From contig CM055880.1 in NCBI GenBank assembly GCA_029582165.1, positions 7,998,001-8,062,000 on the forward strand: a DNA stretch of 64,000 bases, in the 5' to 3' direction. This document shows positions 44,561 through 56,920 of the stretch, piece by piece (position 1 is the stretch's first letter; each line of letters begins with the position of its first letter). Position numbers and translations under genes: made by a program. A model generated the notes under the pieces. It saw nothing but the letters and a program-made list of their open reading frames with translations, was not told the DNA's origin and ran no database searches. The DNA comes from Portulaca oleracea. Taxonomy: Eukaryota > Streptophyta > Magnoliopsida > Caryophyllales > Portulacaceae.

Positions 44561-45490
44561 TGCGATACTACAACTAATTAACCACTGAAACCGAAGAGTT
44601 GTCTTCCTCTTCATTTATGCGCCTTTATATCTTTCTTTCTCTTCCTCTCCTTTGAATTTTCTTCCGTTGATCTCTTTGCTCAATCTCCTCTTCACCTCTT
44701 CTTTATACGCTTTACCTATGAAAATCAGCACCCATAAATTTCATAAAAGGCCTATTCAACTTAATTTTTGTATCCTCTCTCAATTTTTGTAATCAGTCTC
44801 TTCATCCCTAAATTTGAGCAAAGACTTCTCTGCTCTCAATTATTTACCCCAATAATTATAGGGATCAGGTGGAGTTTCTGAGTGTAAGTCTTAATTCACC
44901 TTGATTTTTCTTTCAACACTTAAGAAAATAAATGATCCAGTAAAGAATGTTGGGATTGACTATAAAATGAAAAAGAAGCAACAAAGAATTGCGTGGACAA
45001 CCGAGGATCAGTGACAATTGTATCCTATTAGTAATTTTAGGACTCTTGTTTTATGAACTTTGAGGTTTAATATTTCTCGCTTTGAGTCTTCTTACATTTT
45101 AATTCAGCGTTTCTTCCTTTCCACTCGCAAAATTTGTTTAACTTCTTTTGTATATAATTTATTTTATTGTATGTTAGACTCGTTTTCGAAGTTGTTAATT
45201 TAATCTTGTTATTGTTCTCCATTTCTTTTGCTCTCGATGTTCTATGTTAGAATTTCTGGATTTACAAATGCGAGTCTTGGGTTTACATAAATTCTTGATT
45301 GATTTTAGTTCTTTGGATATTCGAGACTTTTGGGTTTTTGTTGACGATTATGTATTCGGTCTATGTTATTTGTTTTAGTTTAAATTTCTAGCTATGAGTT
45401 TTACTTATTTTGGGTTTATGAATTCAAGTGCTTGTTTTAGATTAATGCTTTTGGATAGATGCTTGGTTGAATTTTCAAGGTTTGTTTAAG
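44561..45490. other. Intergenic sequence with a pyrimidine-rich leader-like patch
   Basis: From about 44595 to 44715 the plus strand is rich in TTCTTCCTCTC words, like a plant 5' leader. A CAG|GTGGAG-like donor lies near 44870. No start codon with a supported reading frame follows, so this may be a decayed gene start or chance. Confidence 0.3.
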
Positions 45491-45735
45491 GCTTACATTG
45501 GCAATAGAACCCTTGCAAGGATTCCGCCCCCATCTTTTCTACCCAGGGTTCGACTCTCGTTGGCCGGGGGGGGGGGGCACTTCATTCTTACCCATGGTGG
45601 AAGTGTAGTGCGTGGGAGGTAGACCAAAATGTAGGCATTGGCATCCTCGTCGCCCGTCCACTAAATGTCCATTGGACTGGTATTCCTCATGATAGAGGTC
45701 CAATGGGATGGATTGCTTACCTTTGAAAAAAAATT
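45491..45735 (+). mobile_element. Possible tRNA-derived SINE
   Basis: A box B-like GGTTCGACTCT at about 45548 lies about 45 bases after a weak box A-like TTACATTGGCAATA. The segment ends with an A run (GAAAAAAAA, about 45724). No flanking duplication was found and a G run (about 45566-45578) interrupts it. Confidence is limited. Confidence 0.35.
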
Positions 45736-46160
45736 GACAACTGTAATCTCTCCCTAAACTCTTGCTCAATACCCAAATGTAAAAAAGCAAACATTAAAAA
45801 AAAATTGAAATACAATTTGACACATATGTCGAAAAGTTTTTTGATGGGGGTGGATTTTCTATATGGTTCTTTTCAGCGTGGTTTTTCGATCGAATCTCCG
45901 GCAAAATACCCACTTTTTGACAAGAATTTCACTTTTCCCGTCAAATTGATTCTGTCAAATTTGATAATTTTTTTGCAATGATAGCTAAATGTGAATATTG
46001 TGGTATTAATTAGAAAAATAAATTAAGTATATAATTACATCAAAAGACTGAAACAATAGTTTTTATTTAAACTCACTTGTTATATGTAACTATTCCATCA
46101 TTGATCGAATCTTTTTGATATATTGCAATGTGTTGCAAGGATGCAACGCCAATAATTTTC
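45736..46160. other. AT-rich intergenic sequence
   Basis: No gene or recognised repeat is seen. Confidence 0.4.
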
Positions 46161-46164
46161 TAAT

Positions 46165-47580
46165 TTCAAAGTGAACAAGTTGAAGAAGGGAGTGAATAAG
46201 CTTTTAAGACAAAATAATTTCCAACGAGCAGCATTGATATATGATTTTGCCTTTCGGTGTCTAAGGGAAGGTGAACATATTTTTGATGATAACTTTTGTT
46301 TTAATAATGGAGTTGACTATATCTTTAAGTTTAAACTTAGTTTGAAATTGGGGGAGATTTTAGTAAGTCTCTTACTTTTTGTTAGTTTGTATTGGATTTT
46401 GATTCTTATAATGTTAAAGTTGTATTCATAGGGTGATATACTCAGGAAGGTAAATCCAACCAATGGGCCCCTGCATGATTAAAAGATGGCTCTAATATGT
46501 GACTATGACAATGGAGATGTGAGAAGGAAATTTCATAAGTTAAAAGGCGACATGAGAGCCATCACCCTTCGATCCAAGAGGTAGTAGTGGCCCCCATTAA
46601 GCTTTTGTTAGAGATGAGCATATGGTTAAATACTTAACCCTAGTAATTGAGGGCATGGAAGGTCGATCTCCACAAGAGAGCAAGAAAAAAATAGTTCATG
46701 GAAGTGAGCTCGGTACTCCAATGAGACTGGAAAGGAGTGTTGGAGTTGTTCCTACAACCCTGTTATCAACTCTATGCCATGCATTGAGGATATGGCTACT
46801 TTGAAGTTTGAACCCTAAGCAATCTCCACTAATTGTCTTCCAGTCTGAGGATGTAGACATCAATGCAATGTCTATTGTCTAATCTATTAAAAGGAATTAT
46901 AACCAAAATCTATCATTAAACAAATATAGTTACTAGAAGTTGCTTTGAGACAAACCTCTCCAAGTGTACAATCCTAACAACATGAGCTTTGTGAAAATTT
47001 AGGAGATGTCAATGATAAGTTTGACGTCGAATGCGTATGATCCTGATTATCAAAGTGTGAGAGACTAAAGATGGTGTGACACACATATGAGAATCAACTA
47101 GATTCCATCACGGCATATTTGAATGATATTTCTGAGAGTCCCAAGGACATTAAGAAATGACTTAGTCACTATGATGGTAGCCCAACTGCATGTGATTGAA
47201 CATACAAACATGCGCTTCAATCGCAATTATTTTGGAGAGGCTTCCCATTTAAGTAATGTTGACAAGAATGATAAGACTAAAATTATCAATAGAAAGGATG
47301 GTGTCAAGGTAAACGTTGGCATATTGGAAGTAGAATCAAGCATTGAATTTCCGTAAATTGTAGGAAACATAGATCTCTATGCATCATTCTAGAGCATGAG
47401 TAGGATGTGGTTCAAAGGAGTGAGCATTATTATGTATGGTAGAAATGACAACTGGACAAGTAAAAAAGAAAAAGAAAGATGTGTATTCAACCGCTTTCTT
47501 AATATTGTTATAAATATTCTTATTTTCTATGGCGAAAAATACCAATATATTAATTTGTTGAGCAGCATACGTGCATAAAA
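46165..47580 (+). pseudogene. Unrecognised coding-like remnant
   Basis: Codon-like stretches on the plus strand (for example 46171-46431, starting NKLKKGVNKLLRQNNFQRAA, and 47123-47356) are less AT-biased than the flanks and separated by stops and frame changes. The first stretch vaguely resembles one TPR helix pair (N..FQRA..IYDFAFRC), but I cannot name a family. The second has no motif I recognise. It could be a decayed gene or retroelement interior. Confidence 0.25.
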
Positions 47581-47746
47581 CATATACCTAGTTTTTAATA
47601 GTGCCATTAATTCTTTTCATTACACCAATATTAGTCACCGCTTATATAATAACCTTATAAAATGAAGCGATGTGATACAGATTAAACATGTGTACAATAG
47701 TGTGCAGTAACGTGTTGTGTATGTACACTGTTGATTGATCGTTTAA

Positions 47747-48128
47747 GGCCCTGTTCGGAAAAATTAATGTTTTAGGTAGCGGATAGAGGTTTATGTAGCG
47801 GATAGCGGTTTAAGCAATGGATAGCGGATGACTGTTCAAATGAAAATTGTGTTCGGTAAATTTAGCGGTTGAATTAACAGATTATAGTGAATTGACATAA
47901 AAGGATATGAATAATTTTGAAAGAAAAAATTTTCAAAGGGTATTTTTTGACTGAAAAATATGAAACGCTATACTCCAAACGCTAAACGTTAACTCTATTA
48001 GCGTTTCACAAAATGTTCCTCAAAACGCTAAACGCTATAGCTTACCGAACGCTAATATTTACGCAATTAGAGTTTTGATTTGGTCAAAACGCTAAACGCT
48101 GCCCCAAACGCTGCTGCCGAACACAGCC
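47747..48128. mobile_element. PIF/Harbinger-like MITE
   Basis: TAA flanks both sides (47744-47746, 48129-48131). The ends are GGCCCTGTTCGG and CCGAACACAGCC, a perfect inverted core with one indel. The body repeats GTAGCGGATAGCGG on the left and AAACGCTAAACGCT on the right, which pair with each other. Confidence 0.85.
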
Positions 48129-48147
48129 TAAATAATATGGACTATTC

Positions 48148-48203
<56 letters not shown>

Positions 48204-48204
48204 A
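48148..48204. repeat. (AT)n/(AC)n microsatellite
   Basis: About 22 AT dinucleotides followed by four to five AC units. The Tyr-Ile repeat frame across it is translated microsatellite. Confidence 0.95.
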
Positions 48205-48237
48205 CAATTTCATAAAATATTTTACATTTTTTGTGTA

Positions 48238-49310
48238 TCTTACAGGAAAATTGGATTCTAATAATCTCCAATTTCAGTTTTTATATGTCAATAATAGCTA
48301 CTTTGTTTTGGTATTCTGGTGGTACAAAAACAAAATGTATTCTGCTGGAACATAGTCGAGTGTATACCCTAAATATCATATACTTTGACTTACATTTGAT
48401 TCAGAACTTAGCATAACACTTTCTCACCATTTTTAGTGAATTTAAATTTGTCCCAATATTTTTTTGGTTTTTGTTTTCTTTTATAACCTTTTCACTTTTA
48501 TTCCTGAAAGAAATCATAATAATCACTTGTATTATCAAAAAAATAATTTAAAAATTCTTTTAGTAACTATACATGATAACTTTTTATGGGACTTGAATGA
48601 AAAAAATAAAAACAATATGGGGCATGAATGAAAAAATAAAAACAATGTGGAGATAGATTTGATACTACTACGAAAAAAAAGGTTTTTGGCCAAAATAATC
48701 CGAAGTTGGAGGTCATCGACTGAAAATAATTCAAACTCACTTTTTGACTGAAAATAATCCAAACTTGTAACCTATTTACTCGGACTAAACTAAAATATAT
48801 TTTCAGCATATATCGAAATACTGACTGGGCAGCCTGAGTACGTGTTTCTTTAATTGATTTTGGTTTTAAACTTTGTTTTTAAGCTTATTTAGACCCCCAA
48901 CTCACTTAAACTTACAATGACATGACAATGGATTAAAAATAAAAACACTTTAACATAATAAAAGTTGAGTCGTAATGTTTTTTATTTTTAATCCATTGTC
49001 ATGTCATTATAAGTTTAGGTTAGTTGGGGTCTAAATAAGCTTAAAAACAAAATTCAAAACCAAAATCAATTAAAGAAACACGTGCTCAGGTTGTCCAGTC
49101 AGCATTTCGACGCTGAAAATTGATTTCGGTTTAGTCCGAGTAATAGGTTACAAGTTTGGATTATTTTCAGCCAAAAATAGCCAATTATTTTCACCAATAA
49201 GTTCGATTTCGGATTATTTGAAATAAAACCAAAAAAAAAAGCACTAATCGACATACAAAAACTGAAAATAGAAATTATTAGAATCCAATTTTCCTTTCTT
49301 ACAAACTGAA
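48238..49310. mobile_element. Outer MITE with inverted ends, host of a foldback insertion
   Basis: The left arm (48240-48325: GGAAAATTGGATTCTAATAAT, ATATGTCAATAATAGC, ATTCTGGTGGTAC) is repeated inverted at about 49235-49300 (CATACAAAAACTG, AATTATTAGAATCCAATTTTCC). The same arm occurs around 7501-7892. The inner 48675-49225 segment is a separate palindrome. Confidence 0.65.
48675..49225. mobile_element. Foldback element, near-perfect about 270-bp hairpin arms
   Basis: The sequence is palindromic around about 48970. The pairs CCATTGTCATGTCATT/AATGACATGACAATGG, AAGCTTATTTAGACCCC/GGGGTCTAAATAAGCTT, CGTGTTTCTTTAATTGATTT and its inverse, and ACTCGGACTAAAC/GTTTAGTCCGAGT lie in mirrored order. Spacer between arms is only a few tens of bases. 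A transcript would form a very long hairpin, a possible small-RNA source. Confidence 0.85.
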
Positions 49311-49611
49311 GGGCTTTTTTTATTTTGTTTGTTTTTCCCTTGAACATGAGGCTAGTGAAATAAACGAGTTTTGTTTTATTTTATTTTTCAAACATGCATT
49401 TGGAACTATTTCACATGTCCCCCTCAAGGAAAAAACCTAAAGGAAGGAAAACAAAACCCAAAATGTAAGGCACAGGGCAAAAGTAGCGTATAGAATCCAA
49501 ATTTAAAAAACCCCCTTTAATGAATAAGGGAAATCAACAAAATAAAATCCAATGTGACAGCAAAATTAAATCCATAAAACCCAAAGAGATATACCAAATC
49601 AATAATACGAG

Positions 49612-49618
49612 TATAAAT
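49612..49618 (+). promoter_or_regulatory. Probable TATA box of the DUF789 gene
   Basis: TATAAAT lies about 40 bases before a long pyrimidine-rich tract (49665-49860, CTCTCTTTCTCTCTC), the usual plant layout of TATA box then Y-patch leader. Confidence 0.5.
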
Positions 49619-49649
49619 TTAAAGGAGGAAAAAAGAAATAAATCACCAC

Positions 49650-50217
49650 ATTGAATGATCTTGTCTTCTTCCCTTGAATCCTCTCTTTCTCTCTCCACAA
49701 TCCTGATTGTATCAGCCATCAGTCACCACTACTCTTCATTCCTTTCTCTCTCTTTCTCTCTCTGTGTGGCTCAGTCTCAATCTCTTCGCATTTCCAGATT
49801 CTCTCTCTCTTCTCTTCCTTCTGCTTCAGGTGATCGTTTTCTCTTTCTCTCTCTTCAACTAATAAATCCCAGTTTTTCATTGATTGAATCCCTTTGGAAA
49901 AAAAGATAAGAATCCCAACTCAATCAAGGTTTGATGTGATTAACTTTGATCTTATCGTTTTGCAGGGTTTTTTTTCTGAGGGGTTGAATTCAAGAACTCG
50001 TAACTTCCATCCGGTTGAAACTGCCGCCCCGATCTTGGAATCGTTGATTGGGTTTCTGGGTAAGGCGATTCGGAAGGAATTATCGAGACCCATTTTGAAT
50101 TTGTCGATATTTTTCATCTGGGGTAGGGTAGAAGTTTTCAATTTGGGCTGTCTTTTTCTGGGATTTTCTGGGGTTCGTCTAATTTGGGGGGGTTTTAGTA
50201 CGGGGAGAGAGAAAAAA
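49650..50217 (+). other. 5' leader of the DUF789 gene with a probable leader intron
   Basis: A CT-rich first exon is followed by a donor CTTCAG|GTGATCG (intron from 49830). The acceptor is TTTTGCAG at 49965. The second leader exon runs to the ATG at 50218. The leader is open in frame upstream of that ATG, but the N-terminus MSGPGLQ is family-typical, so the upstream frame is probably untranslated. A short upstream frame starting near 49655 would end just after the leader intron. Confidence 0.6.
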
Positions 50218-53200
50218 ATGTCAGGCCCCGGATTGCAAATTAATCGGAATCGTGGGGAGGATCGTTTCTATAGTCCGGTAAAAGCCGAAAGAAATCATAA
50301 TCATAACCATACCCAGAATCAAAATCATAAGAATCTTCGAAGAACTGTCAGTGATGTAGTTCATGAAGGTGGACATTGTAAAGTTGAATCATCCCCATTG
50401 AGTAATGTGGAACGTTTTCTTGAGGCTATTACTCCTTCTATTCAAGCTCAGTATATCTCTAAGGTATATTCAATTTTGTTCGATTCGTTTTCATCCAATT
50501 TATCGACCCTAATTGGGTTTCTGAGCGTTTGAACTAATTGAACGTTTCAATGATTGGCAGACAACAATGAGGGGTGGTTGGAGGACTTGTGATGTGGAGT
50601 TTCAACCTTTCTTCCGGTTGGGCGATTTATGGGAGTCGTTTAAGGAGTGGAGTGCGTACGGTGTTGGTGTGCCTTTGGTATTGAATGGCAAAGATTCTGT
50701 TATTCAATATTATGTGCCTTACTTGTCTGGCATTCAAATATATGTCGACCCGTCAAAGTCTCCAATTAAATCAAGGTATCATAGTTTGTTTATGGTCGCT
50801 TTTGATTTATGTGGGGGGTGCTTGTGTTGGGCATTTTTATTCACTTATGTTTGTATTTGCAGCTGTAAGGCCGTTCGATTCGGATTGCGAATGGATAATC
50901 GTTGGTTTATATTTTGATAATGCTGAATGTAGGAATGTTGATATTATCGCTTAAGATTAATGCTTTGTGTTATGTGATGTGTCGATTGAAGTTTTTTTGT
51001 TATGCTCCCTCGTGTTATTTCTATGCATCTAATATTTTATCTTGTTAGGTGAAATTGAGACTGATATTAGTAATAATTCTGTGGGTGCTTGTGTGTGCAA
51101 TATATGATTATTATTTCCATTTGTCGGCCTTATCCCTTTGGGTCATATTCATGAAACTTTTATTGTTTGGGTAATAAGCAGATGATTTGTACCAAACAAA
51201 GCAAATCTTTTTCAAAGAATTCAAAGAGGGAGAATATAAGCAGCGCAGACACTCTTGCTAGCCTTGCGTATCTATGTTGGACACCAACATGCTTTGGACA
51301 CTCCAAACATATGCCAAACATACATATAGCATGAAGAAATAGAATTTGAACGCTCTCAAAGACTCAAACACATGCTGATCATACAGATAGCATGAAGAAA
51401 TAGGATTTGGACACTCTCAAAGACATGCCAAACATATAGGTAGCATGAAGAAATAAGATTTGCACACTGGAAAACGTATAGATAGCTAGAAGAAGTAGGA
51501 TTTTGTTATTTATAGTTGTAGAATGCACACAATATGCGCAATATGCAATTGTTTTCAGCCAAACACAACCCTCTTACAGGTTGAAAACATCAATGTGGTA
51601 TAAAGACATGGGTGATAGAATTAATACATTTTTGTCAGTACATGCCCAATATAGATGTTGTGTCCTAAATTTTTGATAATTCAGATATCCGCATATGGGT
51701 GTTGTGTCACTACATTGATCTTGATATCAGTTCGTTTTATACAAAGCTTCATGCTTGCTGTTGTTGGGTTTGGCTTGTGTTGAACATGATAAATGCATGA
51801 TGTGCTTTTAAATGCCAAAACTCTACATTCTTTCATAATTTTAAAGGACTGACCATGTATGCTGTTATTATGCACTATCGTTTCTTTTCTTATTATTTTC
51901 CTGATGTGCGTATCCAATTATCGTGATATGATTGGGTAGTTTCTTCATGGTCACTTAGATCTTACTGGTAACTGATTTTTTTATTTTTTATGTTTTTAAT
52001 CTAAATCGTAGTTCGCCCCAGATATTGTATGCTCATAGAGGTGGGGAGGTTATCCCTTGTTTTCCGGGGCTTCTTTATTTTGTCTTGTGTTTATTCATGC
52101 TAGTTGTGACGTGGATCAATGTAATGTGGATAAGCTAGCATTGTATAGCAAGATTAAGGGCAATGCAACCAAATGTTAATGTGTGCCATTCATAGGTTTT
52201 ATGGTTTGATTTGATTCAGTGAGGCTTTGTGTTTTCAGTTGGTTGAATTCTGTAAGATTTATGAGGGTTCGAAATGGTGCATAATCTGTATATAATTACA
52301 TTGGTGTCTAATTCGGTCATTGGCACATGATATATTTAAAGAAGAAAGTTGCCCTATGTGGTGAAAATAAGATGCACTACATCGAACAATTGAAAACCAG
52401 AAAGATTTTATTTGTTCCTCCTGTCAACCAAAAGATTTTATTTGTTCCAATCTCTGATGTTCCCCTCCTGGGTGGGCATGTGTTGGGGGAACAATGCCTC
52501 TAGAAGTCCCGCAATTGTAAATGAGAACATGGTTTTCCTTCTTTTTTTCCGGCCCCCGGGCAAAAGGGGGGGGGGGGGGGTTCTCAACAGATCATACCAT
52601 GTCAAGTGGAATAGGAACACAATAATCAATTTCTTTGTGTGTATTTTACTCTTGAGGTCTAATGTTACATTATTGCCTTTTTTAGTTTGTTAGGGACTTG
52701 GGGGTGAATCCCATGGGTACATCCTTCAGTGTGAGTCACATCACCCAACCATTGAATAATGAGTAAGATCAGAAGTCTACATTGCATAGATGTCATCACT
52801 TCTGTTGCGAAATGTTTGTTGTATGTGATAAGGCGGTGGAAATGCAGGAAAATATGGAAAGAAATTACTCAAAAGGGGAAACAACTCTTTAGATCAAAAT
52901 ATCTGATAGACAAGTAAGTGGAGTTAAGCTGGCTATGATTCTAGAGTTACAGGTTTTCATAACGTATGTTAGTGGTTGCTTCATATGCCTCTAGCTTCTA
53001 GATCCTAAGAAAGTCACTGTTAGCAAATAAGAACTATTTTAGTTTTAGGCTGTAATGCTGTATTGCATGGAATTGGTGTGCTTGTTGTTGATCTTTTCGA
53101 TTCTTAATTCGTCGTTTTGGGTTAGTCCCAAGGGTGTGCCTGCCAGTGTGAGTCATTGTCATATTTGATAACCTAACCAGTGAATGTAAGATCAAAAGTT

Positions 53201-55919
53201 CTGTATGACATGGAGGTCATAGCTTCAGTAGCAAAGATATCCGTCATGATGTGAAGGCTATGGAAAGTACTGGCTAATAGGGAAAAAGATTACTGTAGGA
53301 GTTAGCTAGTTATGCTTCTAGAGTCACAGGTGTTGATTGCCTTAGTATGGCCTCTTCATAAACTTCTAGGTCATTAGATGGTGTTTGGTAGTGAACAAGA
53401 ATACTTTAGTTTTATAAAGTGCTGCATGGAATAATAGAGATGTTGGTCTTGTGCTTCTTGTTGACTTGTTCAAAAATCTATGGTGACAGTTACGGACCTT
53501 ACGGTGCATGTCAGGCTTTAAGTGAATCTTTGGATATGTTTTTTTGGTAAATCTTCTCAGCATGGTTGCCTATTGTGAATGAATCTCTCTTTTCCTCTTC
53601 CCAAATTTGGCAAGCTCGTGAAATGATGATAAATGTTAAATGACATGGTAGATACAGTTGAATATATTATTCTGGGCATTTACACAAGAAGCCAATTACC
53701 ATGTCGTCACCCATCCATTGTCAAGTGTGGTGCGATGAATAAGTAATGAGAAGGAAATAGAACTTCATGAAAGATGTGAAAAGTTAACGGATTAACAGAG
53801 GGGAAGAATTGGGAGATATGTCAAGGAGCAAACTAGGAGAGTAGAGGGAAACAACTGCGGCTGAGTAGCATAGTTAATTAGTGAATAAAGAGAGATACCT
53901 AAGTTTTGCGCTTATTTCCTTTATCCTTCGCCTCCATGAGAAATAATATCATTTGGTTTATTTACCTTTCTTTAAAAAGTAAATGGCTGAAAGCGGTTTG
54001 AAATCTTGACATCAGCCTTGCTGATTTAGATTTGGTTTTGTACCTTAACATAAAGGCAAGGTCAAGTTTTTTCCTAGTCCTTGACATTGTTACCTTTTGA
54101 ATATAAGAGAAAAACGGAAAAAAGGGGGGGGGGGGGTGGTTGTGGGTGGTTAGGGATGTGTAGTCATCTTGTTGTGCAATAACATTTAAGGACAGTCATT
54201 CTCTGTATTTGTTCAAGTTTATGGGGTGTTTTACTTCTGACAATTGTCAAAGGTTTGGATTATTTAGGTGTTTGTTTCAACTTTCGAGTTAAGATGTGTA
54301 CGATCCTACGCTTGATTTGTTTGGCATCTGTATATGCAACATATTTAATGTTTACGCTGTGATTGATTTGTGGACAGGTCTGAGTTTTGCATTTGTATTA
54401 AATATGGAGATTATCATGGTATGCTAAAACTGCGATTGTATTTCAGGCGTACTAGTGAAGACAGTGATGGCGATTATTTCAGCAGAGATTCAAGCAGTGA
54501 GGGAAGCAGTGATTCTGAGCGGAGTCATTTCATCGAACCACATGATATTTCTCAAAAAATGGATAGATTGCTCCTGAGAGACCACCATGCAGTGCTACAA
54601 GAAGGATTTTCAAGTGATGAGAGTGAACAGGGGAGTCGGCAAGGTTACCTTTTGTTTGAGTATCTTGAACGTGAACAACCCTACTGTCGTGAAACTTTGG
54701 CTGACAAGGCTAGTCTTGTTCTTTTTTAAAAAAAATTTCTTTTGTTATTTACCCTTAAGAAATACGTTGATTTCTTCCGTCTGTTATTTTTCTGCTTATT
54801 TATTTCTTTCCATGTTTGTCTGGACAGGTTTCTTATTTGGCCTTGCGCTTCCCAGAGCTAAAGTCGCTGCGTAGTTGTGATATACAGTCTTCAAGTTGGT
54901 TTTCTGTGGCATGGTATTTGCCGAATTAGTGATACCACGTCCTTAACAATAAATAAATTCAACATATATGTGAATGTATTGTCACTAATTGCTGCTTTTC
55001 TTTTTCCCCCTAATATTCAGGTATCCTATATATAGAATACCCACTGGGTCAACATTGAGAGATTTGGATGCCTGTTTCTTGACCTATCACTCCCTACACA
55101 CACCTGAAGGTTGGTAAAAACTTAACATTGCTGTATAATGTTTAACCTACATTAGAAAATACTGCATGATTGGTTTTGGTGGAAGGGTAAATACAAGTAT
55201 GGAGTTGCTGTGTTTTTACTCTGTCTTACCCCTGAATGGGCTTCATCTGTTCTTTAGAAATTCAACGTGTGTCTATTATTCCAGTGAGTACAATGGGTTA
55301 TTTCACTGCATTTCATAAATAATATCAAATAAACAAATGCTAGGAGCCCAGAATGCCCATTCTGTGTTATAGAGGGCGAGTGCCCACAAAGAAATGGTAA
55401 TAAATGTGCATCTAGTTCAGACTTGAGAGCGCTCTGTAACGTTATTTATTCTCTCGTTGAGTTGAGATGTAAAAATGTTCTTTTTTGATTGATGTAGTTT
55501 AGGTTGGTTTACCGATAGAGAGTTCTTGATGATGTTCACATTAGATTTCTAATTGCAAGCAAGCCTTTACAAACTTAATATGTGCAGCCACTTTCTTTTT
55601 CACAAGGTCTGTTATTGGGTATAGATGTATTCTTCATGATGTGACTTTTAAAAACAATGCCCTTGTGCCTTTTGTATTTTCAGATGTTGGTGATAGTCAA
55701 GCTCCAGTGGTGATATACCCAGATGAGATTGACGGCATTCCTAAGATTTCTCTACCAGTTTTCGGGCTTGCTTCTTACAAATTCAGAGGATCTGTGTGGA
55801 CCTCAAATGGCGGCACCGGACATCAGTTGGTAGAATCACTCTCCCAGGCAGCTGATAATTGGCTCAGGCTCCTCAAGGTCAATCACCCCGACTTTCTGTT
55901 TTTCTGTCGTAACCGATGA
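50218..55919 (+). CDS. DUF789 family protein (6 coding exons, 377 aa)
   Basis: Exons are 50218-50463, 50561-50775, 54447-54708, 54828-54913, 55021-55109 and 55684-55919; they total 1134 nt and stay in frame. The N-terminus is [20 protein letters not shown], then a His/Asn-rich stretch. Next come the DUF789 blocks [48 protein letters not shown], an acidic Ser-rich insert ([11 protein letters not shown]), [51 protein letters not shown] and the C-terminal [16 protein letters not shown] and VNHPDFLFF. Family members are plant proteins of unknown biochemistry; no signal or membrane segment is seen. Intron 2 is 3.67 kb. Intron 3 appears to use a GC donor (ACAAG|GCTAGT). Complete and probably functional. 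Confidence 0.93.
50776..54446 (+). other. Long intron 2 of the DUF789 gene
   Basis: It holds no second gene that I can see. Contents include small tandem repeats around 51290-51500 (AGCATGAAGAAATA units), two G runs (about 52566-52580 and 54124-54137) and a roughly 400-bp direct duplication at 52689-53473. The intron runs from a canonical GT (50776) to TTTCAG (54446). Confidence 0.8.
52689..53473. repeat. Direct duplication inside intron 2
   Basis: The unit 52689-53100 is repeated, diverged, at 53117-53473. Shared words are CAGTGTGAGTCA, GTAAGATCA, TTCTAGAGT.ACAGGT, TTTTAGTTTTA and TGCATGGAAT in the same order. I recognise no family. Confidence 0.7.
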
Positions 55920-56920
55920 TGATGATGATGACGACGATGATGATAAATTGAGAGAGCTGTTGTACATTGCCGCTCTTTAGTGGGGGATCAGGTGGCAGAT
56001 GAGCCCGCGCCCTTCTCTGGCTTATTTTAGTCATCCATATTCTATATAGCATGCATGGGAAAACAAAAAACTGGAAAAATTCAAAATAAACATTCAAAAA
56101 ACAAAGCAAAAAAACCAAAAAAGCCAAAAAAAGCCAAAAAAGAAAAGTAAAAAGAAGAGGAAAGATAGCTGCGAGTAGAGATGACGGCATTATGGCGTGG
56201 TTGGATACAAAGAGTAACATGTTAGGGTTTGAAGAGGTGCAGCAACGTGGAGCCGGACTAGGGTGTTTTTAACCTTGAGATTGGCGGTCGGTTATTTAAG
56301 CTGCATATGAAGAACTGGCCCTTTGTTCTGTTTCCCCCCCTTGTTTTAACTTTTTTTTTTTTTTTTTGCTGGTTTGTTTGAAAAGCCCTGGTTGCCGCGA
56401 TGTTGAACAGGTAAAGAATGTAGTTTGATTGATACAAGAGTAGTTGACAGGGGAGATTTTGATAGGAGGGTTGTCACAGGGGAGTTTATCAGTTGCTGCT
56501 TTGCTGCATGTAATCTCCAGACTTTTACAGAGCAAGATAGAGGATGATACTTGTCTTTTCTATATTGTAATGTCAAATATATAAATGACATGAAAAAAGA
56601 AAAAAAAAAGATGTTTAGTGTAAAAAATTGCCTCTGGTCTTCTGTTTTGGTTGCCATAGTTTCATAATGTGCTTTGTGCTTGATTATGGTTTGTGTTCGC
56701 CTTTTCTGGGTATCGCTTCAATTGGTCTCAATTTACGTATGGTTCGAGAATTACAAATGCCTAGTTTTGAGGATTCACACCTTCTGAAGATGGAGCAAAT
56801 TACATTAGATTGGTTTTAGTTGGAGATTTGGCATTGAAATTATGTGCAAGAGATTGTGGCTCAAATGATATGAAGGCAGTAGATTTATCCTCTAGTTTGG
56901 TGTTAAAATATAAGGGTAGG
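55920..56920 (+). other. 3' UTR and downstream flank of the DUF789 gene
   Basis: A GAT microsatellite (55915-55942) starts at the stop codon. A-rich AAAAGCCAAAAA words (56090-56150) and a T run near 56351 follow. The end of the transcript is not certain; several AATAAA-like words occur up to about 56600. Frames on the minus strand here have no motif. Confidence 0.5.

Noticed and set aside
45491..45735. A functional tRNA gene
   Set aside because: Only box B is convincing; no cloverleaf can be drawn and the segment ends in an A run as in SINEs.
49894..50217. In-frame N-terminal extension of the DUF789 protein
   Set aside because: The extension crosses a probable leader intron and lacks a good start; the family-typical N-terminus begins at 50218.
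52566..52580. G and C homopolymer runs (also about 8739, 45566 and 54124) as functional motifs or G-quadruplexes
   Set aside because: Single long homopolymers in intron or relic sequence are more likely slippage or sequencing artefacts; no repeated G-tract pattern is present.
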